Part shown: one piece after another, positions 25,942-32,614 of the stretch
Position numbering within the stretch: the stretch's first letter is position 1
Layout: every line of letters begins with the position of its first letter
DNA from: Candidatus Solibacter usitatus
Lineage (GTDB): Bacteria > Acidobacteriota > Terriglobia > Bryobacterales > Bryobacteraceae
Direction: 5' to 3'
Assembly: GCA_016191645.1 (NCBI GenBank)
Contig: JACPVQ010000183.1
Location: 1-32,614, forward strand
DNA length: 32,614 nt
Program-made: the position numbers and the translations under genes
The notes under the pieces: generated by a model
Database searches by the model: none
Told to the model about the DNA's origin: nothing
The model's input: only the letters and a program-made list of their open reading frames with translations

Positions 25942-25960
25942 CAAAACCGGGCTCAGATGC

Positions 25961-27031
25961 ATGTCATTTAACGATTTGGTCACCGTCACGATAGTGACGT
26001 ATAACAGCGGCCGTTTTATAAAGCGCTGCCTTGAATCGGTGCTCGCTCAGGATTATCCAAATTCTGAGGTGATCGTCATCGATAACGCCTCCACGGATGG
26101 CACCATCGACCTGCTGGAGCAGTTCGAGGACCGCTGCCGTATCGTCTACAACGAAGAGAATGTCGGTTTCGCGGCCGCGCAGAATCAAGCGATCCAACTT
26201 TCCAGCGGCGAATGGGTTCTCACACTGAATCCCGACGTTTTGCTGATGACGGACTTCATCTCAGCCTTGGTGGAAGCCGGCCAGCTCGATCCGAAAGCAG
26301 GCACCATCTGCGGCAAACTGCTGGCCATCTCCGCAACGTTCGACCTTCCCGATAAACCCCTCGTCGATTCCACCGGCATCTTCTTTACTCCCATGTTGCG
26401 GCACTTGGACCGCGGCAGCCAGGAAGTGGACAACGGACATTACGTCCGCTACGAATACGTTTTCGGCGCAACGGCGGCGGCGGCGCTATACCGGCGCGAG
26501 ATGATTGAAGACATCACCATCTGCGGTGAATTTTTCGATCCCGATTTCTTCACCTACCGCGAAGACGCCGACGTGGCATGGCGCGCGCAATTGATGGGCT
26601 GGCGATGCCTGTATACGCCGCATGCGCGCGGGTATCACGTGCGCGCCGTCCTTCCCGGAAACCGCCGCGCTCTTCCCGCCGCTATCAACATGCACTCGGT
26701 GAAGAACCGCTTCCTGATGCGCATCAAGAACATCAGCGGCCATCTGTACCGGCGCAACCTCTTCTCCATTCTGGGCCGCGATCTGATCGTGCTCGGTTGC
26801 TGCTTCATGCGCGAACAGCGCTCGCTGAAAGCGTTCTGGTACCTGGCGAAGAATTGGAACAAGGCTTGGACGAAGCGGCGTGAGATCATGCGCCGCAAAC
26901 GCGTGAGCGATGAATACATCGCCAAGTGGTTTGCGTACGAGCCGGTCAGCCTGCCCGTATCTAAGGCGATGATCTCCCGGCAGAAGCCTCGCCCTCGTGT
27001 AGCAGCCAGGTCCAAAGCCGCAAGAGGCTAG
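25961..27031 (+). CDS. Family 2 glycosyltransferase
   Basis: This is a 356-residue GT2 enzyme with VTIVTYNSGRFIKRCLESVL, VIVIDNASTDGTIDLL, NVGFAAAQNQAI, LTLNPDVLLM, and GATAAAALYRREM followed by FDPDFFTYREDADVAWR. The C-terminal part is rich in Arg/Lys and aromatic residues (RNLFSILGRD, YLAKNWNKAWTKRREIMRRKR) and is likely membrane-peripheral. It starts at ATG 25961, 19 bp after the preceding gene, without a strong ribosome site. It belongs to the same block for surface glycan assembly; acceptor and donor are unknown. Confidence 0.88.
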   Translation: MSFNDLVTVTIVTYNSGRFIKRCLESVLAQDYPNSEVIVIDNASTDGTIDLLEQFEDRCRIVYNEENVGFAAAQNQAIQLSSGEWVLTLNPDVLLMTDFISALVEAGQLDPKAGTICGKLLAISATFDLPDKPLVDSTGIFFTPMLRHLDRGSQEVDNGHYVRYEYVFGATAAAALYRREMIEDITICGEFFDPDFFTYREDADVAWRAQLMGWRCLYTPHARGYHVRAVLPGNRRALPAAINMHSVKNRFLMRIKNISGHLYRRNLFSILGRDLIVLGCCFMREQRSLKAFWYLAKNWNKAWTKRREIMRRKRVSDEYIAKWFAYEPVSLPVSKAMISRQKPRPRVAARSKAARG

Positions 27032-27040
27032 CGGTTCCAT

Positions 27041-28126
27041 GTGGGCCGTCATATTGCAATCCTCGGCACCAGAGGCATCCCCGCCAATTACGGGGGCTTC
27101 GAAACGTTCGCCGAGGAGTTGTCACGGCGTTTAGTCTCGCGTGGCCACCGCGTAACCGTCTACTGCCGCAATAAACTTTCCGCGAAAACTTATTTGGGTG
27201 TGGAACGCGTTTGGCTTCCCTCTCTTCCGCACAAGTATTTCGATACGCTCTTCCACACCGCCATTTCGACGCTGCATGTAATTTTTCTGCGGCCTGACGT
27301 CGTACTGTGCTGCAATGCGGCGAATGCCATCTATACGTGGCTGCCGCGCGTTCTCGGAATCCCTGTGGCGCTCAACGTCGACGGATTGGAGCGCAAGCGG
27401 AAGAAGTGGAACCGGCTGGCGAGAACGTGGTATTTGATTTCGGAAAGATTGGCCGTCCTCTTTCCATCACGAACGGTCAGCGATGCAGAAAATATTGCCG
27501 CTTACTATCGCCAACGATATCAAGCCGAAACCACCTTTATTCCCTATGGCGCGCCCATCGGAAAAACAGCTGCGCACGCGGAACTGGCTCGATTGTCTCT
27601 GGAACGCGGCCGGTATTTCTTATATGTGACGCGGTTCGAGCCGGAGAATAATCCGTTACTGGTGCGGCAGGCGTTCGAACAACTCGACACGACGCTGAAA
27701 CTGGCGCTTGTCGGCGATGCGCCGTACGCCGTGGAATACATTCGCCAAGTGAGGGACACGAAAGATCCGCGCGTCGTGCTGCCCGGCGCAATTTACGGCA
27801 CAGGCTATGAGGAATTGCAGTCGCATTGCTTCGCCTATGTGCACGCGACGGAAGTGGGTGGTACGCATCCGGCATTGATTGAGGCGATGGGGCGTGGTTG
27901 CCTGGTGCTCTATCTTCGAACAGCGGAGAATGAGGAAGTGGCGGGCGGCGTGGGCATCCCGTTTGAGCAGGACAACCTCACCGCTGTCATGCGTCAGGCG
28001 CTGGCGATGAGCGAAGAGGAACGCGCCGCGTGGGGCATGAAAGCGATGGAGCGTGTGATGGCTCGCTACAGTTGGGAGCGCGTGACGGACCAATACGAGA
28101 AGCTTTTTGCGGAGATGATGCGATGA
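27041..28126 (+). CDS. Family 1-type glycosyltransferase (DUF1972/rhamnosyltransferase group)
   Basis: This is a 361-residue GT-B fold enzyme. The N-terminus IAILGTRGIPANYGGFETFAEEL is the signature of the DUF1972 group, which includes alpha-1,3-rhamnosyltransferases. The C-terminal half has the donor-site pattern YVHATEVGGTHPALIEAMGRGCLVL (EX7E-type) and a FEPENNPLL segment in the linker. It starts at GTG 27041, nine bases after the previous stop; an ATG two bases earlier is out of frame. It ends in ATGA (28123-28126) with the alanine racemase gene, so the racemase is translated with the glycan block. The retaining GT-B fold is clear; the sugar is not. Confidence 0.88.
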   Translation: MGRHIAILGTRGIPANYGGFETFAEELSRRLVSRGHRVTVYCRNKLSAKTYLGVERVWLPSLPHKYFDTLFHTAISTLHVIFLRPDVVLCCNAANAIYTWLPRVLGIPVALNVDGLERKRKKWNRLARTWYLISERLAVLFPSRTVSDAENIAAYYRQRYQAETTFIPYGAPIGKTAAHAELARLSLERGRYFLYVTRFEPENNPLLVRQAFEQLDTTLKLALVGDAPYAVEYIRQVRDTKDPRVVLPGAIYGTGYEELQSHCFAYVHATEVGGTHPALIEAMGRGCLVLYLRTAENEEVAGGVGIPFEQDNLTAVMRQALAMSEEERAAWGMKAMERVMARYSWERVTDQYEKLFAEMMR

Positions 28127-29223
28127 ACCGCCGCCTGCGGTGCTGGGTAGAGATCTCGCGTGAGCAGCTCGCCGCGAACTTGCACGCGATCCGGTCGGCG
28201 GTAGGTTCCGGCGTCGAGGTGATGCCGGTGGTGAAAGCGGACGCCTACCGGCACGGCGCAATCGAGGTCTCGCGAACTTTGATCGCCGGGGGCGTGCGAT
28301 GGCTGGCTGTGAGCAGCGTGGAGGAGGGCGTGGCGCTGCGGAAGTCGCACATCGACGCGAGGATTCTGATCATGGGCGGCGTGCTTCCCTGGGAGCAAGG
28401 GCAACTGCGCGATTTCGAATTGACGCCCGCGCTGCATTCGCTGCAAGAGGTTCGGGCGGCGGGTCCGGGCCCGTATCATCTAAAGATCGATTCCGGAATG
28501 GGACGCATGGGAACCCCGGCGTCCGTTGAAGAAATCGCCGCCGCAGTTCGGGCAGGCACGGGAACTCTCGAAGGCTTGATGACGCATTTTGCAAGTTCGG
28601 CGGATTTCACTTCCACGCAGACGGAGTCGCAGACGGACCGATTCACGTCGATTCACAACGGGTTGACAAAGGCGGGGTTGGCTCCGCGCTATGTTCATCT
28701 GTCGAGCACGAATCCTGTGATGCTGGCACGGCCTGAGACGTGGAAGAACATGGTGCGCCCGGGAATCGCTCTTTACGGTTATTGGGCGGCGGGTAAGGGC
28801 GATGCGCCGCGCCCGTCGATTGAGGTCAAGCCCGTGTTGCGTTGGAAGGCCTCCATCGTGCTGATAAAGGATGTGCACGCGGGCGCGCCCCTGGGCTATG
28901 GCGCCATGTTCACCGCACCCACGGATATGCGCATCGCAGTGCTGGGAATCGGTTATGCGGACGGGCTGCCGCACAGGCTTTCCAACAAAGGCCGCATCAT
29001 CGCGGCGGACAAACTGTGCCCGATTCTGGGCGCAGTCTCCATGGATCTCACAACCATCGACATCAGCCATGCGCCGGAACTTCGCGAAGGCGATGCCGTG
29101 ACTATTATTGGAACGGAAGGCGAAGCGACGCAGACGGCGCAACACATTGCGCGCGCCGCCGGAACCATCTCTTACAGCGTGCTGTGCGGCATCAGCGCGC
29201 GCGTCACCCGAGTGTATTTGTAA
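28123..29223 (+). CDS. alr: Alanine racemase
   Basis: This is a PLP-dependent alanine racemase (L- to D-alanine for peptidoglycan), 366 residues. The PLP lysine is Lys38 in VVKADAYRHGA, the first barrel strand motif (usual form VVKANAYGHG). The second catalytic base is Tyr259 in LGYGAMFTA. It also has DSGMGRMG, VRPGIALYG, GIGYADGLPHRLSNKG and GAVSMDLTTIDI, all standard. ATG 28123 overlaps the upstream stop; the frame extends back to 28030 only through the previous gene. The end is followed by the third palindrome-cluster element. The coupling to glycosyltransferases may be fortuitous or may tie both to envelope synthesis. Confidence 0.94.
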   Translation: MNRRLRCWVEISREQLAANLHAIRSAVGSGVEVMPVVKADAYRHGAIEVSRTLIAGGVRWLAVSSVEEGVALRKSHIDARILIMGGVLPWEQGQLRDFELTPALHSLQEVRAAGPGPYHLKIDSGMGRMGTPASVEEIAAAVRAGTGTLEGLMTHFASSADFTSTQTESQTDRFTSIHNGLTKAGLAPRYVHLSSTNPVMLARPETWKNMVRPGIALYGYWAAGKGDAPRPSIEVKPVLRWKASIVLIKDVHAGAPLGYGAMFTAPTDMRIAVLGIGYADGLPHRLSNKGRIIAADKLCPILGAVSMDLTTIDISHAPELREGDAVTIIGTEGEATQTAQHIARAAGTISYSVLCGISARVTRVYL

Positions 29224-29272
29224 ACTCTGAACTACTGTTTGTACCAAGCCACGGTTTCGGCTGTGCTGCTCT

Positions 29273-29425
29273 GTGGGGCAGATCTCCAGATCTGCGAGGC
29301 GGTCTCCAGACCGCCTCTGTTGGGAGTTTCTCTGCGCTGAACACGTCTGCGCGGCAGCCGATGGCCTCTGCCGAGGCCATGCGGGATCTGGAGATCCCGC
29401 GGCAGGTCTGGAGACCTGACCCCAC
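29273..29425. repeat. Palindrome-cluster element, copy 3 (between convergent genes)
   Basis: This 153-bp element lies between the convergent alr and metallo-beta-lactamase genes. H1 GCAGATCTCCAGATCTGC (29278-29295) and H2 (29296-29317, 9-bp stem) are identical to those of copy 2. H3 is new: ATGGCCTC/GAGGCCAT at 29361-29380. H4 (29381-29400) and H5 (29403-29418) are again as in copy 2. It ends in ACCCCAC. The upstream flank GTGCTGCTCT is shared with copy 1. Here it could serve as a two-way terminator. Confidence 0.92.
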
Positions 29426-29427
29426 AG

Positions 29428-30393
29428 CTAGTGGGGCAAGTCGCCGTGCGGCTTGTTCATCGTCAACTCTTCGAAGGCGTCGTTCACCTGCGCCGCCAGA
29501 AACGGCCCTACCCAGTTCTTCACGGAATCGGGGAGTTTGAGGCTGGTTGCGACGGGCTTACCGTCCTTCATCGTCACTAGATCTTTGAGCGTCTTTCCGG
29601 ACTGGATCTGCGTGCGGACGGCGCGGCGCAGCGCCATCATGAATTCAATCTCGCCCGTGATCACGGTGCGGTCTCCGGCAGGACCGTGGCCCGGTAGAAC
29701 CTGTTTGAAATCGAGCTTCGCGGCTTTGCCCAACACGTCGGGCCAGTTGCCGATATTCGCATCGGCAGTGTAGTTGTAAGGTCCGTTAGTGGCCGCATCG
29801 CCGGTGCAGATGATCTTCTCCTTCGGCAGGTATGCGAATCCATCGCCGCGCGTATGCGCCCAGCCAAAATGATGAAATTCGATCTTGCGATTTCCATCGT
29901 CAATTACGAACGGCTTGTCGCTGAACGTCTGTTTTGGCGGTTCCGCGGTAGCCAGTTTCAGACTTCCCACGTCTTCCCGCTGCTTGCTGGTCTCCGTCCA
30001 TCTCTTCGGCTCGTAACGCTTCATCTCGTCGACAACGCCCTGATGCGCCAGCGTGGTCGCGCCAATCTTCGACCAGACCGGATTCCCGTACGCATGATCG
30101 CCATGATGGTGCGTATCGAATACGTAACGCACCGGCTTGCTGGAAATCTTTTTGATGTCGGCCAGCGCGGCCTGCGCACCGCTGGGGAAATTAGCGTCGA
30201 TCACCACCAGATAATCCTTCATCTCGATGATGATGTTGTTGCAGTGCCCCTTCCCCATGAGGTCCCCTTCACGGAACCACACGCCTTGCGTGATCAGCTT
30301 CACCTCATCCGGTTTGGCATCGGATTGAGTGACGGCAAGGCCCAACAGCGTGAGCGCGGAAAACGAAACGGCATAGAATGTACGTTTTGACAT
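29428..30393 (-). CDS. Secreted metallo-beta-lactamase-fold hydrolase
   Basis: This is a 321-residue exported MBL-fold protein with a signal peptide (MSKRTFYAVSFSALTLLGLAVTQSDA). The zinc motif is HHHGDH (His95, His97, Asp99, His100), with further ligands His180 in GWAHTRGD, Asp199 in CTGDA and His236 in LPGHGPAG. The family layout is that of periplasmic MBL hydrolases of the quinoprotein-relay or SoxH type; substrates of these are mostly unknown, and no PQQ dehydrogenase is adjacent. The last residues (about KPHGDLPH) and the stop are read from a fragment of the palindrome element at 29430. It is divergent from ispG with an 84-bp gap. Confidence 0.85.
   Translation of the reverse strand: MSKRTFYAVSFSALTLLGLAVTQSDAKPDEVKLITQGVWFREGDLMGKGHCNNIIIEMKDYLVVIDANFPSGAQAALADIKKISSKPVRYVFDTHHHGDHAYGNPVWSKIGATTLAHQGVVDEMKRYEPKRWTETSKQREDVGSLKLATAEPPKQTFSDKPFVIDDGNRKIEFHHFGWAHTRGDGFAYLPKEKIICTGDAATNGPYNYTADANIGNWPDVLGKAAKLDFKQVLPGHGPAGDRTVITGEIEFMMALRRAVRTQIQSGKTLKDLVTMKDGKPVATSLKLPDSVKNWVGPFLAAQVNDAFEELTMNKPHGDLPH
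29430..29449. repeat. Partial palindrome-cluster element at the gene end
   Basis: GTGGGGCAAGTCGCC at 29430-29444 equals the left end of copy 1 (5880-5894) base for base. Sequence then diverges but still folds back (GCCG-TG-CGGC). It starts four bases after copy 3 and overlaps the last codons of the metallo-beta-lactamase gene. Confidence 0.65.
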
Positions 30394-30447
30394 AGTAGTT
30401 GAGGACGATTCTGCATCTTACCGGATAGCAGAGCGACGTGCAACTGA

Positions 30448-30463
30448 TAAAATCAAAGAGGAG
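30448..30463 (+). promoter_or_regulatory. Possible -10 box and distant ribosome site of ispG
   Basis: TAAAAT (30448-30453) is 5 of 6 to a -10 box; the -35 region is poor. AGGAG (30459-30463) is 14 bases from ATG 30478, longer than usual, with no better start between. If both are used, the leader would be very short, so one of the two is probably coincidental. Confidence 0.25.
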
Positions 30464-30477
30464 CAATACACAACGAA

Positions 30478-31716
30478 ATGGCAATGATGGTGCGCCGGAA
30501 GTCTGTCGCCGTGGACGTGGGCGGTGTGATGGTGGGTGGATGCAACCCCGTGGTGGTGCAGTCGATGACGAACACCGATACCGCGGACGCGCCATCTACG
30601 GTGAATCAGGTGATGGCGCTGGCGAAGGCCGGCTCGGAGCTGGTCCGCGTAACGGTGAACACCGAAGAGGCGGCTCGCGCGGTTCCCAGAATCGTCGATA
30701 CGCTGCGGCAGTTCGGCGTGCGCGTTCCCATCATCGGCGACTTTCATTACAACGGCCACATTCTACTGCGCAAGGTTCCCGAGTGCGCGCGCGCGCTGTC
30801 CAAATATCGCATCAATCCCGGCAACGTGAATATCGGCAAGAAGCACGACGATAATTTCCGCACCATGGTGGAGGCGGCCATCGAATTCGGAAAGCCCGTG
30901 CGTATCGGGGTCAACTGGGGTTCTCTCGACCAGGCGTTGTTGACGAAGATGATGGATGAGAATGCCGCGTTGCCGCAACCGTTAGACGCGCGCGATGTCA
31001 CCATCAACGCGATTGTCGCCAGCGGCGTTCTGTCCGCTCAAGCCGCGGAAGGCTACGGGCTGCCGCGCAATCGTATCATCATCAGCGCGAAGGTCAGCAC
31101 CGTGCAGGACCTGATCGACGTCTATTTGAAACTCGCGGCGCAATGCGATTACGCTCTGCATCTTGGCCTTACTGAAGCGGGCATGGGCGCGAAAGGCATT
31201 GTGGCCACCACCGCGGCGCTCTCCATTCTGTTGCAGCAAGGCATCGGCGACACCATTCGCGCCTCGCTCACGCCCGCGCCGAATGGCGATCGAACCGAGG
31301 AAGTGTTGGTGAGCCAGCAGGTTCTGCAATCGCTCGGCATGCGCAGTTTCACGCCGCAAGTGACCGCCTGCCCCGGCTGCGGACGGACAACCAGCACCTT
31401 TTTCCAGGAGATGGCCTCCGATATTCAGAAGTATCTGCGTGATCAGATGCCGGTATGGAAAACGCAATACCACGGCGTCGAAGAATTGAAAGTCGCCGTG
31501 ATGGGTTGTGTGGTGAACGGGCCCGGAGAGTCGAAGCATTCCAACATCGGCATCTCGCTGCCGGGCACATTTGAAGAACCTGTTGCGCCGGTGTACGTGG
31601 ATGGCAAACTTTTGCGCACTTTGCGTGGGGATGGAATCGTCGCCGAGTTCATCGGCATTTTGAACGATTATGTCGATCGCACATACGCGCCTGCCGCGGA
31701 ACTTGCGGCGCACTGA
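30478..31716 (+). CDS. ispG: 4-hydroxy-3-methylbut-2-enyl-diphosphate synthase IspG
   Basis: IspG is the iron-sulfur enzyme of the MEP isoprenoid pathway that converts MEcPP to HMBPP. The protein has 412 residues. An N-terminal TIM barrel ([51 protein letters not shown]) is followed by the C-terminal cluster domain with Cys298 and Cys301 (ACPGCGRTT), Cys344 ([10 protein letters not shown]) and Glu351 as the [4Fe-4S] ligands. The spacing between the second and third Cys is 43, against 32 in E. coli, so there is a short insertion. ATG 30478 is chosen; two more Met codons follow closely. The 3' end overlaps the opposite hemerythrin-like gene by 49 bp. Confidence 0.95.
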   Translation: MAMMVRRKSVAVDVGGVMVGGCNPVVVQSMTNTDTADAPSTVNQVMALAKAGSELVRVTVNTEEAARAVPRIVDTLRQFGVRVPIIGDFHYNGHILLRKVPECARALSKYRINPGNVNIGKKHDDNFRTMVEAAIEFGKPVRIGVNWGSLDQALLTKMMDENAALPQPLDARDVTINAIVASGVLSAQAAEGYGLPRNRIIISAKVSTVQDLIDVYLKLAAQCDYALHLGLTEAGMGAKGIVATTAALSILLQQGIGDTIRASLTPAPNGDRTEEVLVSQQVLQSLGMRSFTPQVTACPGCGRTTSTFFQEMASDIQKYLRDQMPVWKTQYHGVEELKVAVMGCVVNGPGESKHSNIGISLPGTFEEPVAPVYVDGKLLRTLRGDGIVAEFIGILNDYVDRTYAPAAELAAH

Positions 31717-32258
31717 GACTCCGCCTCATTCACCACCGCCTCGTACTTGCGCAGAGTCTGCTCGCTCAACAAAGGATCGGCGGCGTCATGAAACTGACGC
31801 TGTAGGCGCTGTTGATCTTCCTCCGACCAGAGCAGTTCCCGCGACATTCGGAACAGAATGTTGTCTTCCTTCCAAATGTGATTGGTAAGCAGCGAGCAAT
31901 ACTCGCGCGCGGCCGCGCGGATGGCGGAAGCCGCCGCAGCCGATCCGCCTCGCGCGGCGGGCAGTTCTTCGCGAATTTTTGCCAGACAAGCCCGGCCGAT
32001 CACATGCTCATTCTCCATCACGGCCACGGGTCCGCCCTGGCATGGCATTCCCGCCGCGATGAGCGCCGGAAACAAGACGCGCTCTTCCTTCGCGTGGTGC
32101 CGCGCATCGGCGAAGGTTGCAAAGAAATCGAGTGCCCGCGCCACGAAATCCGCGGGAAATTCGCCCCCCTCGTCCTGCACCACTCTCCGTTCCAACTCCG
32201 CCAGCATGCGCAGAATCAGGCGGTGTTCCGACATCAACTCTTCAACCGGGTGTTCCAT
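31668..32258 (-). CDS. Hemerythrin HHE cation-binding domain protein
   Basis: This is a 196-residue four-helix-bundle protein of the hemerythrin/HHE type, with a likely non-haem di-iron site that binds O2 or reacts with NO or peroxide. Probable ligands are His12 ([10 protein letters not shown]), His54/His55 and Glu58/Glu59 ([14 protein letters not shown]), His85 (ENEHVIGR) and His127 with Glu131 ([12 protein letters not shown]). The C-terminal part is a helical extension. ATG 32258 is favoured because CGGAGG stands six bases before it; the frame reaches another ATG at 32273. A CRP/FNR-like palindrome lies 45 bp upstream. It resembles the YtfE/RIC and DUF438-type proteins only at the ligand level. 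The gene ends inside ispG. Confidence 0.87.
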   Translation of the reverse strand: MEHPVEELMSEHRLILRMLAELERRVVQDEGGEFPADFVARALDFFATFADARHHAKEERVLFPALIAAGMPCQGGPVAVMENEHVIGRACLAKIREELPAARGGSAAAASAIRAAAREYCSLLTNHIWKEDNILFRMSRELLWSEEDQQRLQRQFHDAADPLLSEQTLRKYEAVVNEAESQCAASSAAGAYVRST

Positions 32259-32302
32259 GAAATGCCTCCGCATTCATTGTGCAAGAGGTCGTTTCCAATG
32301 GC

Positions 32303-32318
32303 TGTGACCGCAGTCACG
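32303..32318. promoter_or_regulatory. CRP/FNR-type operator candidate
   Basis: TGTGA-CCGCAG-TCACG matches the CRP consensus TGTGA-N6-TCACA at 9 of 10 positions. It sits 45 bp before the hemerythrin-like start and about 190 bp before the plus-strand gene at 32509. The rest of 32274-32508 shows nothing I can call a gene. Confidence 0.4.
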
Positions 32319-32508
32319 CGCGCTGAGCCCAATATTCTTTCAACCGCCGCGCGGCGGTGCGTCCCGCCACCTGCATCCATTCGCTCTCCGTCGCCAACCA
32401 GCACGAGCGCGATGGATGTGGGCACAGCGGTGTCCGCTGCCGCCCCATCATCGTGATCAACGCCACCATCTGCCGGTCAGCCACGAGCTTCCGGCCGCGG
32501 AGGATCCC

Positions 32509-32614
32509 ATGCGACTTTCACCCCTGGTGTCTGGTCTGCTGCTGCCACTGACGATGCAGTTGTCGGCGGCTGAACCCATCGTACCGCTGTCGAAATCGGA
32601 GGTCACCTTCGTCC
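32509..32614 (+). CDS. Secreted protein, N-terminal fragment
   Basis: This is a reading frame cut by the window end. It starts at ATG 32509, preceded by GGAGG (32499-32503) with five bases spacing. It begins MRLSPLVSGLLLPLTMQLSAAEP, a convincing signal peptide with cleavage likely after SAA, then IVPLSKSEVTFV. Only about 35 residues are seen, so no family can be named. The strong ribosome site and signal peptide are the basis for the call. Confidence 0.6.
   Translation, partial: MRLSPLVSGLLLPLTMQLSAAEPIVPLSKSEVTFV

Overview
The window (32,614 bp, GC-rich, about 60% by eye) reads as one chromosomal stretch of a Gram-negative-type bacterium. The mix of genes (Kdo-type phosphatase, surface glycan glycosyltransferases, secreted lectins with proline/glutamine-rich proteins, M28 peptidase, many short convergent overlaps) resembles Acidobacteriota of the Solibacter/Bryobacter kind; that placement is inference from protein style. 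No rRNA, tRNA, CRISPR array, integrase or transposase gene was seen.

Layout. 1-2446 (+): end of hisF, hisA and glmU, tightly overlapped. 2458-2775 (-): a small FtsB/DivIC-like protein. 2860-5832 (+): cutA and an ftsK DNA translocase. 6074-8840 (+): a KdsC-like phosphatase and a large polytopic membrane protein of glycosyltransferase-39 type. 8809-21339 (-): a long run of genes on the minus strand. In transcription order these are an M28 peptidase, a secreted hypothetical, two paralogous ricin-type lectins, a secreted TPR-CHAT protease, a secreted PQ-rich repeat protein, a secreted HIT-like protein, a UxaA-family dehydratase, a YbgC-type thioesterase and a ThiE-like protein. 21401-23319 (+): a DtxR-family regulator, a small secreted Ala/Pro/Lys-rich protein with a clear terminator, and a short-chain dehydrogenase. 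23373-29223 (+): a surface polysaccharide block of five glycosyltransferases translationally coupled to alanine racemase. 29428-30393 (-): a secreted metallo-beta-lactamase-fold protein. 30478-31716 (+): ispG. 31668-32258 (-): a hemerythrin-like protein. 32509-end (+): the start of a secreted protein.

Two things stand out. First, a dispersed palindrome-cluster element occurs three times (5880-5994, 6842-6976, 29273-29425), plus a fragment at 29430. Each copy is a string of five hairpins. The four flanking ones share the core TCTCCAGA or its complement TCTGGAGA while their stems differ by compensated changes. The second copy lies inside the GT39-type reading frame, is exactly 45 codons long and keeps the frame open. 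This recalls the palindromic elements known to sit in-frame inside Rickettsia genes, but in an unrelated sequence.

Second, the block at 11880-18963 looks like an exported lectin plus caspase-like protease system. A CHAT protease with its His/Cys dyad and a signal peptide is flanked by a lectin with a glycine-rich octapeptide tail and a PQ-rich repeat protein. A 28-bp relic of the CHAT gene 5' end (27 of 28 identical) lies behind the second lectin, showing that a lectin-CHAT unit was duplicated and one protease was then lost.
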